This document shows, piece by piece, positions 33,130-41,737 of a DNA stretch of 64,000 bases. Numbering within the stretch: position 1 is the first letter of the stretch; every line of letters begins with the position of its first letter. Under the pieces are notes generated by a model. The model was not told the DNA's origin. It was given only the letters and a program-made list of their open reading frames with translations, and searched no databases. The position numbers and the translations under genes are program-made. The DNA comes from an uncultured Bacteroidales bacterium (lineage in GTDB: Bacteria > Bacteroidota > Bacteroidia > Bacteroidales > Bacteroidaceae), in NCBI GenBank assembly GCA_902801425.1, contig CADCIQ010000030.1:17406-81405 (forward strand), given 5' to 3'.

Positions 33130-35616
33130 GAAGACATTGAAGGTACTGTCACCAAGGATATTAGCAAGCAGAATACATCTTCTTCATACGAGACATTCTC
33201 TACACCAGTCCGTATGCTTGAAGGATCAAACCTCATCCTCAAGACTGCACGCTACACCTATATTACAAGTACTGTGACGGGTGAAGGTCGTATCGACATC
33301 TATTCAGGTGGTGAGCGTACCTATATCGGCGGTTCTGACAAGAAGAGTCCTGACTGGGCAAACTTCAAGGGCGATGTGCATGTATGGCCGTATAAGAATC
33401 TCTCCACATCAAACGGTTTCTATGGTTTGATGTGGATGCATAATGGCAAGACCTTCAATCCTGATGCAGCCGTAAATGATATGGCAGAGGGAAAGGCCAA
33501 CAGTACTTTGGCAACAAGTAGGCTGACCATACATAAAGGCGCTACACTTGCAGCAGAATCAGGTACTCGCGGTATTCGTATAGGACATCTTGACACAGAG
33601 GAAGGAAGTCAGATTTACGGATATGCAAAGGCTAAGTCAGGTAATAGTGCTTACTATATACTTGGAAAATCAGATGATGATGCAGTTCTTGCCGGACGTA
33701 TCTCACCTATTGATGACAACTTAGACTCTCAGGTTGGCATTGTGAAGGAAGGTCTTGGCACCTATCGCATCACAGGTAACAGGAATATCATAAACGGTGC
33801 TATAAGGGTGCTGAGTGGTCGTGTACTTATCAATAACGATGCAGCAGAAGCCAAAGCACAAAAACTGTCAGGCGGTACAGGTACACCTTCTTCTGCCTCT
33901 ACTGCAGGACTGTATATAATGAAGGATGGCATAGCAGGTGGTACTGGTAATATTGCTGCTACTACAAACGTATATGGTATTCTTCAGCCAGGTGATGACG
34001 GTATTGGTACTCTTACTATTGCAGACTATGCAAAGAACAAGGATATAACACTCATTCTTCGTCCAACGGCACGCATTGATTGTGAGATAGCATCTACAGA
34101 AAGCTATGATAGGGTAGAGGTAGAAGGAACTGTATCTTACTACAATATAGATCAGGAGTTCTCGGTCTCTGAACAGAAGCCTCGTATTCGCATTCAACTG
34201 ACAAAGGATGCAGATCTTCACGAAGGAGATGAATTTGTTCTCTTCTCTGCAAAGAGCAAGACTGCATATCAGGATGTGGCATGGGATTTCGACATCATCT
34301 ATCCAAAGGCTTATAGCTGGAAGGTGGAGCAGCAACTTACGGAAGATGGCTTTAAGGTTGTGGCTCGTGTCACTTCACTCTCTTACTCAGGTCAGGGTGA
34401 TGTAGAGGAGTCACAGGAAGAAGAAGAGACCACAACCTATGAATTGCCAGATCTTGCCCAAGAGAAAAAGGACTATACTCCATTACGTGAGTATGCAGAC
34501 AAAAATGATACCTATATCGGCACCTGCGTACCTGTATGGAAGATAAACGTTGACAATGACAATGAATCTCGCTCTTCCCTTATTGCCAAGGAATATAACA
34601 TGGTGGTTTGCGAGAATGAGATGAAGTTTGATGCTGTTGAACCAAATCAGGGCAGTTTCAGCTTCAATGATGGTGATCGTCTTGTGAAATTTGCCAACAG
34701 GCATAATATGCGTGTGCGTGGTCATACTCTCGCATGGCATTCTCAGGTACCTACATGGCTTACCTCTGACGGTACAAAGAACACTAACAACTTCTCTCGT
34801 AAGCAGTTGCTCGACATCCTGCACAACCACATCAAGAATGTGGTAACGCATTGGAAGGGTAAGGTTGCAGAATGGGATGTTGCCAATGAGGTACTATCTG
34901 ACAATCAGCAGACAATATATTCAAACCCTAATGGCTATGACCTTCGTCCTTCCGTATGGGCAACAGGCATAGGTGAGGACTTCCTTGACTCTGCCTTCGT
35001 ATGGGCACATAAATATGATCCAGATGCAGTCCTAATTCTCAATGACTATGGTGTAGAGAATAAGGGATGGGGCAAGAGTGAGGCTCTGTATAACCTTGCT
35101 ATGCGTCTGAGGAATAGCGGTATTCCGATTCATGGTGTAGGACTTCAGGCACACATGGATGCAGGAAATGTATCAGCAAAGGCTATTGATGCAAATATCA
35201 CGCGTTTCAAGGATGCAGGTTTTGAGTGTCACATCACAGAGCTTGACCTCGGTATTGATGACGCATCTACAGCAAACCTTCAGAAACAGGCATTGGATTT
35301 CTATAGTCTTATGCACGTAGCAATGAAGCACGACAACTGTAAGTCCCTTATGATTTGGGGACTTTCAGATGACCTCACATGGCGTACAGGAAGACGTCCT
35401 CTTCTCTTTGACTCTAATCTCTCCAGAAAACCTGCATATTGGGCTGTTCATGCTGCGCTGAGGGAAAATGCAGATGCAGAGGAAACTGGTAACAACGAAT
35501 TACAAATTACAAATTACAAAAAAACAGATACAATGTTCAATATCCTCGGACAGCGTGTCAAGACATTGGAAAAAGGAAAGATATATATTATAGACGGCAA
35601 AAAATACATCTATTAA
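33052..35616 (+). CDS. GH10 endo-xylanase with long N-terminal beta-repeat region
   Basis: Cuts the beta-1,4-xylan backbone. The 854 residues have a cassette signal peptide (MLKRFFLLALLSNILPFGKA). Residues about 30-470 are a Gly/Asn-rich beta-repeat region resembling an autotransporter passenger (GIVKEGLGTYRITGNRNIIN, ILQPGDDGIGTLTIADYA). The GH10 domain runs from about 485 to 805, with acid/base E613 in WDVANEV and nucleophile E730 in HITELDLG; TLAWHSQVPTWL is also a GH10 block. The C-terminus (NILGQRVKTLEKGKIYIIDG) matches the tail of the SASA esterase. The N-terminal region is unusual for GH10 and may bind substrate or anchor the enzyme. Central backbone enzyme of the locus. Confidence 0.93.
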   Translation: MLKRFFLLALLSNILPFGKAWLGCHAEDIEGTVTKDISKQNTSSSYETFSTPVRMLEGSNLILKTARYTYITSTVTGEGRIDIYSGGERTYIGGSDKKSPDWANFKGDVHVWPYKNLSTSNGFYGLMWMHNGKTFNPDAAVNDMAEGKANSTLATSRLTIHKGATLAAESGTRGIRIGHLDTEEGSQIYGYAKAKSGNSAYYILGKSDDDAVLAGRISPIDDNLDSQVGIVKEGLGTYRITGNRNIINGAIRVLSGRVLINNDAAEAKAQKLSGGTGTPSSASTAGLYIMKDGIAGGTGNIAATTNVYGILQPGDDGIGTLTIADYAKNKDITLILRPTARIDCEIASTESYDRVEVEGTVSYYNIDQEFSVSEQKPRIRIQLTKDADLHEGDEFVLFSAKSKTAYQDVAWDFDIIYPKAYSWKVEQQLTEDGFKVVARVTSLSYSGQGDVEESQEEEETTTYELPDLAQEKKDYTPLREYADKNDTYIGTCVPVWKINVDNDNESRSSLIAKEYNMVVCENEMKFDAVEPNQGSFSFNDGDRLVKFANRHNMRVRGHTLAWHSQVPTWLTSDGTKNTNNFSRKQLLDILHNHIKNVVTHWKGKVAEWDVANEVLSDNQQTIYSNPNGYDLRPSVWATGIGEDFLDSAFVWAHKYDPDAVLILNDYGVENKGWGKSEALYNLAMRLRNSGIPIHGVGLQAHMDAGNVSAKAIDANITRFKDAGFECHITELDLGIDDASTANLQKQALDFYSLMHVAMKHDNCKSLMIWGLSDDLTWRTGRRPLLFDSNLSRKPAYWAVHAALRENADAEETGNNELQITNYKKTDTMFNILGQRVKTLEKGKIYIIDGKKYIY

Positions 35617-35620
35617 ATAA

Positions 35621-38221
35621 ATGAAGAAAAAACTATTTATCCTACTATTCACTGGACTACTGCCTTCAAGTAAGGCGGTAATGAGCTGTTATGCTCAGCA
35701 GTATCCTTATCAGAATACATCACTCTCTGCTCATGAGCGTGCTGTGGATCTATGTTCTCGCCTCACACTTGAAGAGAAAGCATCACTTATGCTCGATGAC
35801 TCTCCTGCTATTCCACGCTTCGGAATAAAGCATTGGCAATGGTGGAGCGAGGCTCTTCATGGCTATGCCAATATGGGAAATGTGACCAACTTCCCAGAGC
35901 CTATCGGTATGGCTGCTTCTTTTAATAATGATTTGGTATATAAGGTGTTCGACGCTGTCAGCACAGAGGCACGTGCCAAGTGGAATGAGTTGCAGAAATC
36001 AGGTGATGACGTTCTGCGTTTCCATGCACTTTCTGTCTGGACACCTAACGTAAACATATTCCGTGATCCACGTTGGGGACGCGGTCAGGAGACATACGGC
36101 GAGGATCCATACCTCAGTTCACTCATGGGTGATGCTGTGGTACGTGGTCTTCAAGGACCTGAGAACTCAAAGTATCGTAAGCTCTGGGCTTGTGCAAAGC
36201 ACTATGCCGTTCACTCAGGACCAGAGTGGAGCCGCCATACAGCAGATATCAATAACATCTCTGCCCGTGATCTTTGGGAAACCTATCTTCCAGCCTTCAA
36301 GTATCTTGTAGAGGAGTCAAAGGTGCGTGAGGTGATGTGTGCATATCAGCGTTATGATAATGAGCCTTGTTGCTCAAGCACACGTCTGCTTCAGGATATT
36401 CTCCGTAATGAGTGGGGCTTCAAGTATCTTGTAGTAAGTGACTGTGGAGCTGTTTCTGATATTCACGAGAATCATAAGGTGGCAAGTGATGCTGTTCACT
36501 CTTCTGCCCGTGCCACACTTGCTGGTACTGATGTAGAGTGTGGTTTCAACTATGCCTACAAGAGTATTCCAGAGGCTGTTAAGCGTGATCTTATCAAGGA
36601 GTCAGAGGTTGACAAGCACGTTATCCGTCTGCTTGAAGGACGTTTTGACCTCGGTGAAATGGATGATCCTTCACTCGTAGAGTGGAGTAAAATCCCTTCA
36701 TCTGTACTTGAGAGCAAGGAGCATCTCCAGATAGCACTTGACATCGCTCGTCAGTCTATCGTACTCCTTCAGAACAAAAACAACGTACTTCCTCTTGCAA
36801 AGGGCGAGAAAGTGGCTGTCATTGGTCCTAACGCAAACGACAAGGTGATGATGTGGGGTAACTACAACGGTACTCCTACAACTACATCAACAGTTCTTGA
36901 CGGTGTTCGCCTCTACAACAAGAAGGCAAAGTATATGCAGGGATGCGACCTTACTGATAACAAGATTGTTACAGATGTATTCGACCAGCTCTCATTCGAG
37001 GGGAAGAAGGGCTTCAAGGGTACTTTCTGGAACAATGCAAAGCGTGAGGGTGCTCCTGTTGCAACTATCTTCCACAGCTCTCCTTTCTTCAAGACAACAG
37101 CAGGTAACTATCAATGGGCTCCAGGTGTAAACCTTACAGATTTCAGCGCTCAGTATGAGACAGTTTTCCGTCCTAAGAAGTCAGGCGAGGTTGTTATCAA
37201 CGTAGAGTCGGTTTCAGACTTTGACGTTATCGTTAATGGTGAGGTTAAGCAGAAGCATAACACATGGCGCGTAACCCCTACCCGCACACCTATTCAGGTA
37301 GAGGCAGGCAAGGAGTATAAGATTGAGATTCACTTTGCTCACGTTCCTACATGGGGTGCAAGTATCCGCGTGAATGTAGGTACAGAGTCAATCATCAACT
37401 ATGATGATATCATCAAGAATCTCGCAGGATATGACAAGGTTGTCTTTGTTGGTGGTATTGCAGCTTCACTTGAAGGTGAGGAAATGCCTGTTACTATCGA
37501 AGGCTTCAAGGGTGGAGACCGTACTAACATCGAACTTCCTGCCGTTCAGCGTAACTTCCTCAAGGCACTCAAGGCTGCTGGTAAGAAGGTTATCTATGTA
37601 AACTGCTCAGGCTCTGCTATCGGTCTTCAGCCAGAGACAGAGTCATGTGACGCTATCGTTCAGGCTTGGTATCCTGGCATGAAGGGTGGTGAGGCTGTGG
37701 CTGACGTACTTTATGGCAAAGTGAATCCAAGCGGTAAACTCCCTATCACATTCTATAAGAACTCAGAGCAACTCGGTGATTTCGAGGACTATAACATGGC
37801 TGGTCGCACATATCGCTATATGAAGAACGACAAGCCACTCTATCCATTCGGCTATGGTCTTTCATATACCGACTTCGAGATTGGCAATGCCACTCTCTCT
37901 GCTGATAAAATAACTAAGGGACAGACCGTTACAATGACCATCCCTGTAACAAACAAAGGCAAGAAGGATGGTACAGAGGTTGTTCAGGTTTATGTGAAAA
38001 ACCCAAGTGACCCTAATGGGCCTATAAAGCAGTTGCGTGCCTATAAGCGTGTGGATGTAAAGGCTGGTCAGACAGTCAATGCCACTATCACCATCAACGA
38101 CAAGAGTCTTGAGTGGTTTGATGAGGGCACAAACACCATACACACAAAGGAAGGCTCTTACGAGCTTGTATATGGCAACTCTTCCGATGCAACAAAGGCC
38201 ATCGGAATAAAGGTAGAGTAA
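35621..38221 (+). CDS. GH3 beta-xylosidase/beta-glucosidase with PA14 insertion
   Basis: Releases terminal xylose (or glucose) from oligosaccharides. The 866 residues have a signal peptide ending CYAQ near 26, a GH3 N-terminal barrel with nucleophile D274 in VVSDCGAV, then the GH3 C-terminal domain (KVAVIGPNANDKVMMWGNYN). This is interrupted by a PA14-like insertion (about 470-590: GFKGTFWNNAKREGAPVATI to RVNVGTE), and a fibronectin-III-like end follows (TDFEIGNATLSADKITKGQT). The layout matches Prevotella Xyl3-type xylosidases. It starts 4 bp after the xylanase stop, so it is tightly coupled. Its signal-peptide DNA carries its own short palindrome GCCTTCAAGTAAGGC. Confidence 0.92.
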   Translation: MKKKLFILLFTGLLPSSKAVMSCYAQQYPYQNTSLSAHERAVDLCSRLTLEEKASLMLDDSPAIPRFGIKHWQWWSEALHGYANMGNVTNFPEPIGMAASFNNDLVYKVFDAVSTEARAKWNELQKSGDDVLRFHALSVWTPNVNIFRDPRWGRGQETYGEDPYLSSLMGDAVVRGLQGPENSKYRKLWACAKHYAVHSGPEWSRHTADINNISARDLWETYLPAFKYLVEESKVREVMCAYQRYDNEPCCSSTRLLQDILRNEWGFKYLVVSDCGAVSDIHENHKVASDAVHSSARATLAGTDVECGFNYAYKSIPEAVKRDLIKESEVDKHVIRLLEGRFDLGEMDDPSLVEWSKIPSSVLESKEHLQIALDIARQSIVLLQNKNNVLPLAKGEKVAVIGPNANDKVMMWGNYNGTPTTTSTVLDGVRLYNKKAKYMQGCDLTDNKIVTDVFDQLSFEGKKGFKGTFWNNAKREGAPVATIFHSSPFFKTTAGNYQWAPGVNLTDFSAQYETVFRPKKSGEVVINVESVSDFDVIVNGEVKQKHNTWRVTPTRTPIQVEAGKEYKIEIHFAHVPTWGASIRVNVGTESIINYDDIIKNLAGYDKVVFVGGIAASLEGEEMPVTIEGFKGGDRTNIELPAVQRNFLKALKAAGKKVIYVNCSGSAIGLQPETESCDAIVQAWYPGMKGGEAVADVLYGKVNPSGKLPITFYKNSEQLGDFEDYNMAGRTYRYMKNDKPLYPFGYGLSYTDFEIGNATLSADKITKGQTVTMTIPVTNKGKKDGTEVVQVYVKNPSDPNGPIKQLRAYKRVDVKAGQTVNATITINDKSLEWFDEGTNTIHTKEGSYELVYGNSSDATKAIGIKVE

Positions 38222-38325
38222 GTCCGTTGTGAATCCGTTGTAAGTCCCATCTGACTCCAATTCAGAATAGGCGTTGGATTGGACTTACATTGGACCTGGA
38301 TCGGAGCTGAATTGGACTTGCTTCC
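38221..38325. repeat. TCCGTTGT/GGACTTACAT block, diverged copy
   Basis: Contains GTCCGTTGTGAATCCGTTGT and TAAGTCCCAT on the left and GGATTGGACTTACATTGGAC on the right, an imperfect palindrome in the GH3-GH43 gap. It is related to 11221-11330 and 54402-54513. Confidence 0.6.
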
Positions 38326-38380
38326 TTCTTATGACATTTTCGTTTAAAAACTACCATTAATTAAAAAAGTATTTACAATC

Positions 38381-39745
38381 ATGCTTAAAACTAAAACACT
38401 ATCCAAGGCAATTACAATGGCGGCTATGCTATGCTCTTCTACAGCTTTTGCTCAGCTCAATATGCCTATCATTCAGACAAAATACACAGCTGACCCTGCA
38501 CCTTACGTGCATGGCGATACAGTCTATCTCTTCACCACACACGATGAGGACGGTGCTGGCGGCTTCATGATGAAAGACTGGCTTCTCTATACCTCAACTG
38601 ATATGGTAAACTGGGAGGATCACGGAGCTGTGGCTTCTCTCAGGAATTTTGAGTGGTACAAAGGCAACAACGGCGCATGGGCAGAACAGGTCATTGAACG
38701 TAATGGAAAATGGTACATGTATTGTCCTATTCATGGTAATGGCATAGGCGTGCTCGTAGCAGACTCGCCATTCGGTCCTTACAAGGATCCTCTCGGAAAG
38801 CCACTTGTTTGGCAGAAAGAACATTGGTATGATATAGACCCTACCGTATGGATTGATGATGATGGTCAGGCATATATGTATTGGGGTAATCCAAACCTCT
38901 ATATGGTTAAGCTCAACGAGGATATGATCTCTTATTCTGGTGAGATTATTGAGCATCCGAAGATTAAGGATTATCAGGAAGGACCTTGGTTCTGGGGACG
39001 CAAGAATGCAAAAGGTGAGAAATGTTACTATATGGCATTTGCCTCAACCTGCTGTCCTGAGGGTATCGGCTATGCCATGAGCAAGAGCGCAACTGGTCCT
39101 TGGGAGTATAAGGGACATATCATGGATCATACTCCACGTACTCGTGGCAATCATCCTGGTATCATCGACTATAAGGGCAAGTCATATTGCTTTGGCTTGA
39201 ACTATGACGTATTCCGCATGGAGACAAGCCGTCATGCAGAGCAGCGTTCTGTTTCTGCTGCCGAGATGACATATAATGCAGACGGCACTATACAGGAACT
39301 TCCATACTTCCAGGATTGCAAACTCGAACAGGTAGGCTCATTCAACCCATTCCGTCAGGTTCAGGCAGAGACAATGGCATGGGGATATGGCTTGAAGACA
39401 ACACGCGAGAATCCTTCCGGTCCTTGGAATCCTACACTCTTTGTTACAGATATTGACGATGGCGAGTACATCATGCTCAAGGGCGTTGACTTTGGCAAGG
39501 GTGCAAAGAAGTTCACGGCTTCTTGTTCTGCTCACCTCTATGGTGGTGAGATGGAACTTCACCTTGACGATGTTGAAGGACCAATGATTGGCAAGATTTC
39601 TGTGCCTAACACCAAGTTCAAGTATCAGGAGTTTACCACAGCCCTCACCAATGCAAGTGGTAAGCACGATCTCTACTTCGTGTTCAAGGCAGGAAAGAAG
39701 CAGAAGCGCAATCTCTTCAACTTCGACTGGTGGAAGATGGAGTAA
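38381..39745 (+). CDS. GH43 beta-xylosidase/alpha-arabinofuranosidase with C-terminal CBM6-like domain
   Basis: 454 residues: signal peptide (ending TAFAQ near 25), GH43 propeller (TADPAPYVHGDTVYLFTTHD with the general-base Asp; IDPTVWID; EGPWFWG with the acid Glu), and a CBM6-type C-terminus (about 325-454: NPFRQVQAETMAWGYGLKTT, LYGGEMELHLDDVEGPMIG). It is the intact paralogue of the frameshifted gene at 29256. It lacks the repeat signal-peptide cassette of that gene although the mature parts align well. Arabinose versus xylose preference cannot be told from sequence here. Confidence 0.9.
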   Translation: MLKTKTLSKAITMAAMLCSSTAFAQLNMPIIQTKYTADPAPYVHGDTVYLFTTHDEDGAGGFMMKDWLLYTSTDMVNWEDHGAVASLRNFEWYKGNNGAWAEQVIERNGKWYMYCPIHGNGIGVLVADSPFGPYKDPLGKPLVWQKEHWYDIDPTVWIDDDGQAYMYWGNPNLYMVKLNEDMISYSGEIIEHPKIKDYQEGPWFWGRKNAKGEKCYYMAFASTCCPEGIGYAMSKSATGPWEYKGHIMDHTPRTRGNHPGIIDYKGKSYCFGLNYDVFRMETSRHAEQRSVSAAEMTYNADGTIQELPYFQDCKLEQVGSFNPFRQVQAETMAWGYGLKTTRENPSGPWNPTLFVTDIDDGEYIMLKGVDFGKGAKKFTASCSAHLYGGEMELHLDDVEGPMIGKISVPNTKFKYQEFTTALTNASGKHDLYFVFKAGKKQKRNLFNFDWWKME

Positions 39746-39855
39746 AAAAAGTAAAAGTTAAAAAGTAAAAAGTAGAATTACACTATATAGGACACAATCC
39801 GTCATATAAAAAGTAATCATACTTTTTAATTTCTATTTTTTACTTTTTAATTTAA
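39744..39855. repeat. AAAAAGTA inverted repeat in the GH43-esterase gap
   Basis: GTTAAAAAGTAAAAAGTAG on the left is roughly complementary to TATTTTTTACTTTTTAATTT on the right. TAATCATACTTTTTAATTT recurs from the terminator at 9276-9294. It could form a long A/T hairpin in the polycistronic mRNA. Confidence 0.55.
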
Positions 39856-39902
39856 TTCGCACATTATTTAATAACAACAACAATAACTTACAACTAAAAG
39901 AA

Positions 39903-41711
39903 ATGAAATCTTTTCTTTCATCAATTATTCTCATGGCAGCTTGCCTGATGCCTGCAAAGGCGCAGCAACCAGGCCCTTTCGGGTTTGGCGGTCAGCAACT
40001 GCAAAACAACCGTGCAGATAGTCTTTGCAGCAAGATCTATCGTGACATCAACTATGTAGGTGACGGTGAGGAGTATCATAACCTCGACATCTATATCCCT
40101 AAGAAAGAGGGTGTAGATAAGTTTCCTGTAGTGGTGCATATCTATGGTAGTGCATGGTTCAGCAATAGCTCTAAGGGCATGGCTGATATCAACACTATCT
40201 GTGCTGCTCTTCTTGAGGCTGGTTATGCTGTAGTGACACCTAACCACCGTTCAAGCATGGATGCTAAGTGGCCTGCACAGATCAACGACATCAAGGCTGT
40301 AGTGCGTTTCCTCCGTGCAAAGGCTAAGAAGTTCAAACTCGATCCATCATTCATCGCTACTTCAGGTTTCTCATCAGGTGCTCACCTCGCTTCTGTGATG
40401 GCTACATCAAATGGCGTGAAGGTTGCTAAATGCGGTACACAGGAGTATGACATCGAGGGTAAGCTCGGTATCTTCACCGACTATGAGAGTAATGTGAATG
40501 CATGTTGTGAGTGGTCTGGTCCTGTTGACCTCCTTCACATGGATTGTGACGGAGTGGCAAAGGATCCTAAGAGTCCAGAGGTTGCCGTAATGGGCATGGA
40601 TAAGGAAGGACATACAGACAATTATGAAATGCTTTCTGCTCTTTACTATGTTGACCCACAGGATGTTCCAGTAGGTATCTTCCATGGTATCAAGGATAAT
40701 GTAGTTCCTCATTGCCAGGGTTCTTTGTTCTATGACAAACTTCAGGCTAATGGCGTGAAGTCTTTCCTCGTAGAGGTACCAGAAGGTGGTCATGGTTTTA
40801 ACATGTACACTCCTGAGAACCTAAAAAAGATGGTTGAGTGGTTCAATTCTGCTCGTCTTGACCCTAAGTCAAGCATTCTTGAGAAAGGCGGTACAGGTGC
40901 TTATCCTGCTATAATGAAGGAAGAGGCAAGTCTGAAGGCACACACAATCTTCTGCCCACAGGATTTGTCAAAGTTCAATAAGAAGAACCCTCTCCCTGTA
41001 CTTGTATGGGGTAATGGCGCATGCAACAACTCTCCTTTCGAGCACATGAACTTCCTCAACGAGATTGCATCTCACGGATATATGGTAATAGCAACAGGCT
41101 ACTATCCTGCACCGGGCGTAAATGGCTGGAAGTATGAGCGTTCTGTTCCTGAGCAGCAGACAGAGGCTATTGACTGGATCATGGCTCAGAATAGTGATAA
41201 GAACTCTCCGTACTTCGGTAAGATCAACGTGAAGAAGATTTGCGTGGCAGGTATGTCATGCGGCGGTCTTCAGACTCTCACTAACTCTGCCGACCCACGT
41301 ATCTCTACTCTCATGATTATGAATAGCGGACTGTTCAATAATAGTAATGCTGCTTCCGCTATTCCTGGAATGCCTATGCCTTCAAAGGATAAACTCAATG
41401 AGATCAAGGTGCCAATAATCTATATTCTTGGTGGTAAGGATGATATCGCATACGAGAACGGTATGGATGACTTCAAGAGAATAAACCATGTTCCAGCTAT
41501 CGCTATCAACTATCCTGTAGGTCATGGCGGCACATACGCACAGCCTCATGGCGGCGAGTTCTCTATTCCTGCCCTTGCTTGGCTCAACTGGAATCTCAAG
41601 AACGACAAGGAGGCTGCAAAGATGTTCCTCGGCAATGACTGCGGAATCTCACAGCGCAAGGATTGGACTATTGAGAAGAACGCTCTCGTTGACCAGCCAA
41701 AGAAAAAATAA
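39903..41711 (+). CDS. Two-domain alpha/beta-hydrolase esterase (probable acetyl-xylan/feruloyl esterase)
   Basis: 602 residues with a signal peptide (ending MPAKAQ near 21) and two alpha/beta-hydrolase modules. Module 1 (about 35-310) is of the BD-FAE/acetylesterase type: HIYGSAWFSNSSKG oxyanion region, nucleophile Ser157 in GFSSGAH, and His in EGGHGFNMY. Module 2 (about 320-590) has VWGNGACNNSPFEHMNFLNE, Ser452 in GMSCGG, and His in VGHGGTY. Each module keeps its own apparent nucleophile and histidine. In a xylan locus this suggests removal of two kinds of ester, such as acetyl and feruloyl, but specificity is inferred. Confidence 0.85.
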   Translation: MKSFLSSIILMAACLMPAKAQQPGPFGFGGQQLQNNRADSLCSKIYRDINYVGDGEEYHNLDIYIPKKEGVDKFPVVVHIYGSAWFSNSSKGMADINTICAALLEAGYAVVTPNHRSSMDAKWPAQINDIKAVVRFLRAKAKKFKLDPSFIATSGFSSGAHLASVMATSNGVKVAKCGTQEYDIEGKLGIFTDYESNVNACCEWSGPVDLLHMDCDGVAKDPKSPEVAVMGMDKEGHTDNYEMLSALYYVDPQDVPVGIFHGIKDNVVPHCQGSLFYDKLQANGVKSFLVEVPEGGHGFNMYTPENLKKMVEWFNSARLDPKSSILEKGGTGAYPAIMKEEASLKAHTIFCPQDLSKFNKKNPLPVLVWGNGACNNSPFEHMNFLNEIASHGYMVIATGYYPAPGVNGWKYERSVPEQQTEAIDWIMAQNSDKNSPYFGKINVKKICVAGMSCGGLQTLTNSADPRISTLMIMNSGLFNNSNAASAIPGMPMPSKDKLNEIKVPIIYILGGKDDIAYENGMDDFKRINHVPAIAINYPVGHGGTYAQPHGGEFSIPALAWLNWNLKNDKEAAKMFLGNDCGISQRKDWTIEKNALVDQPKKK

Positions 41712-41737
41712 CATAACCATATAACAATTAACATTTA

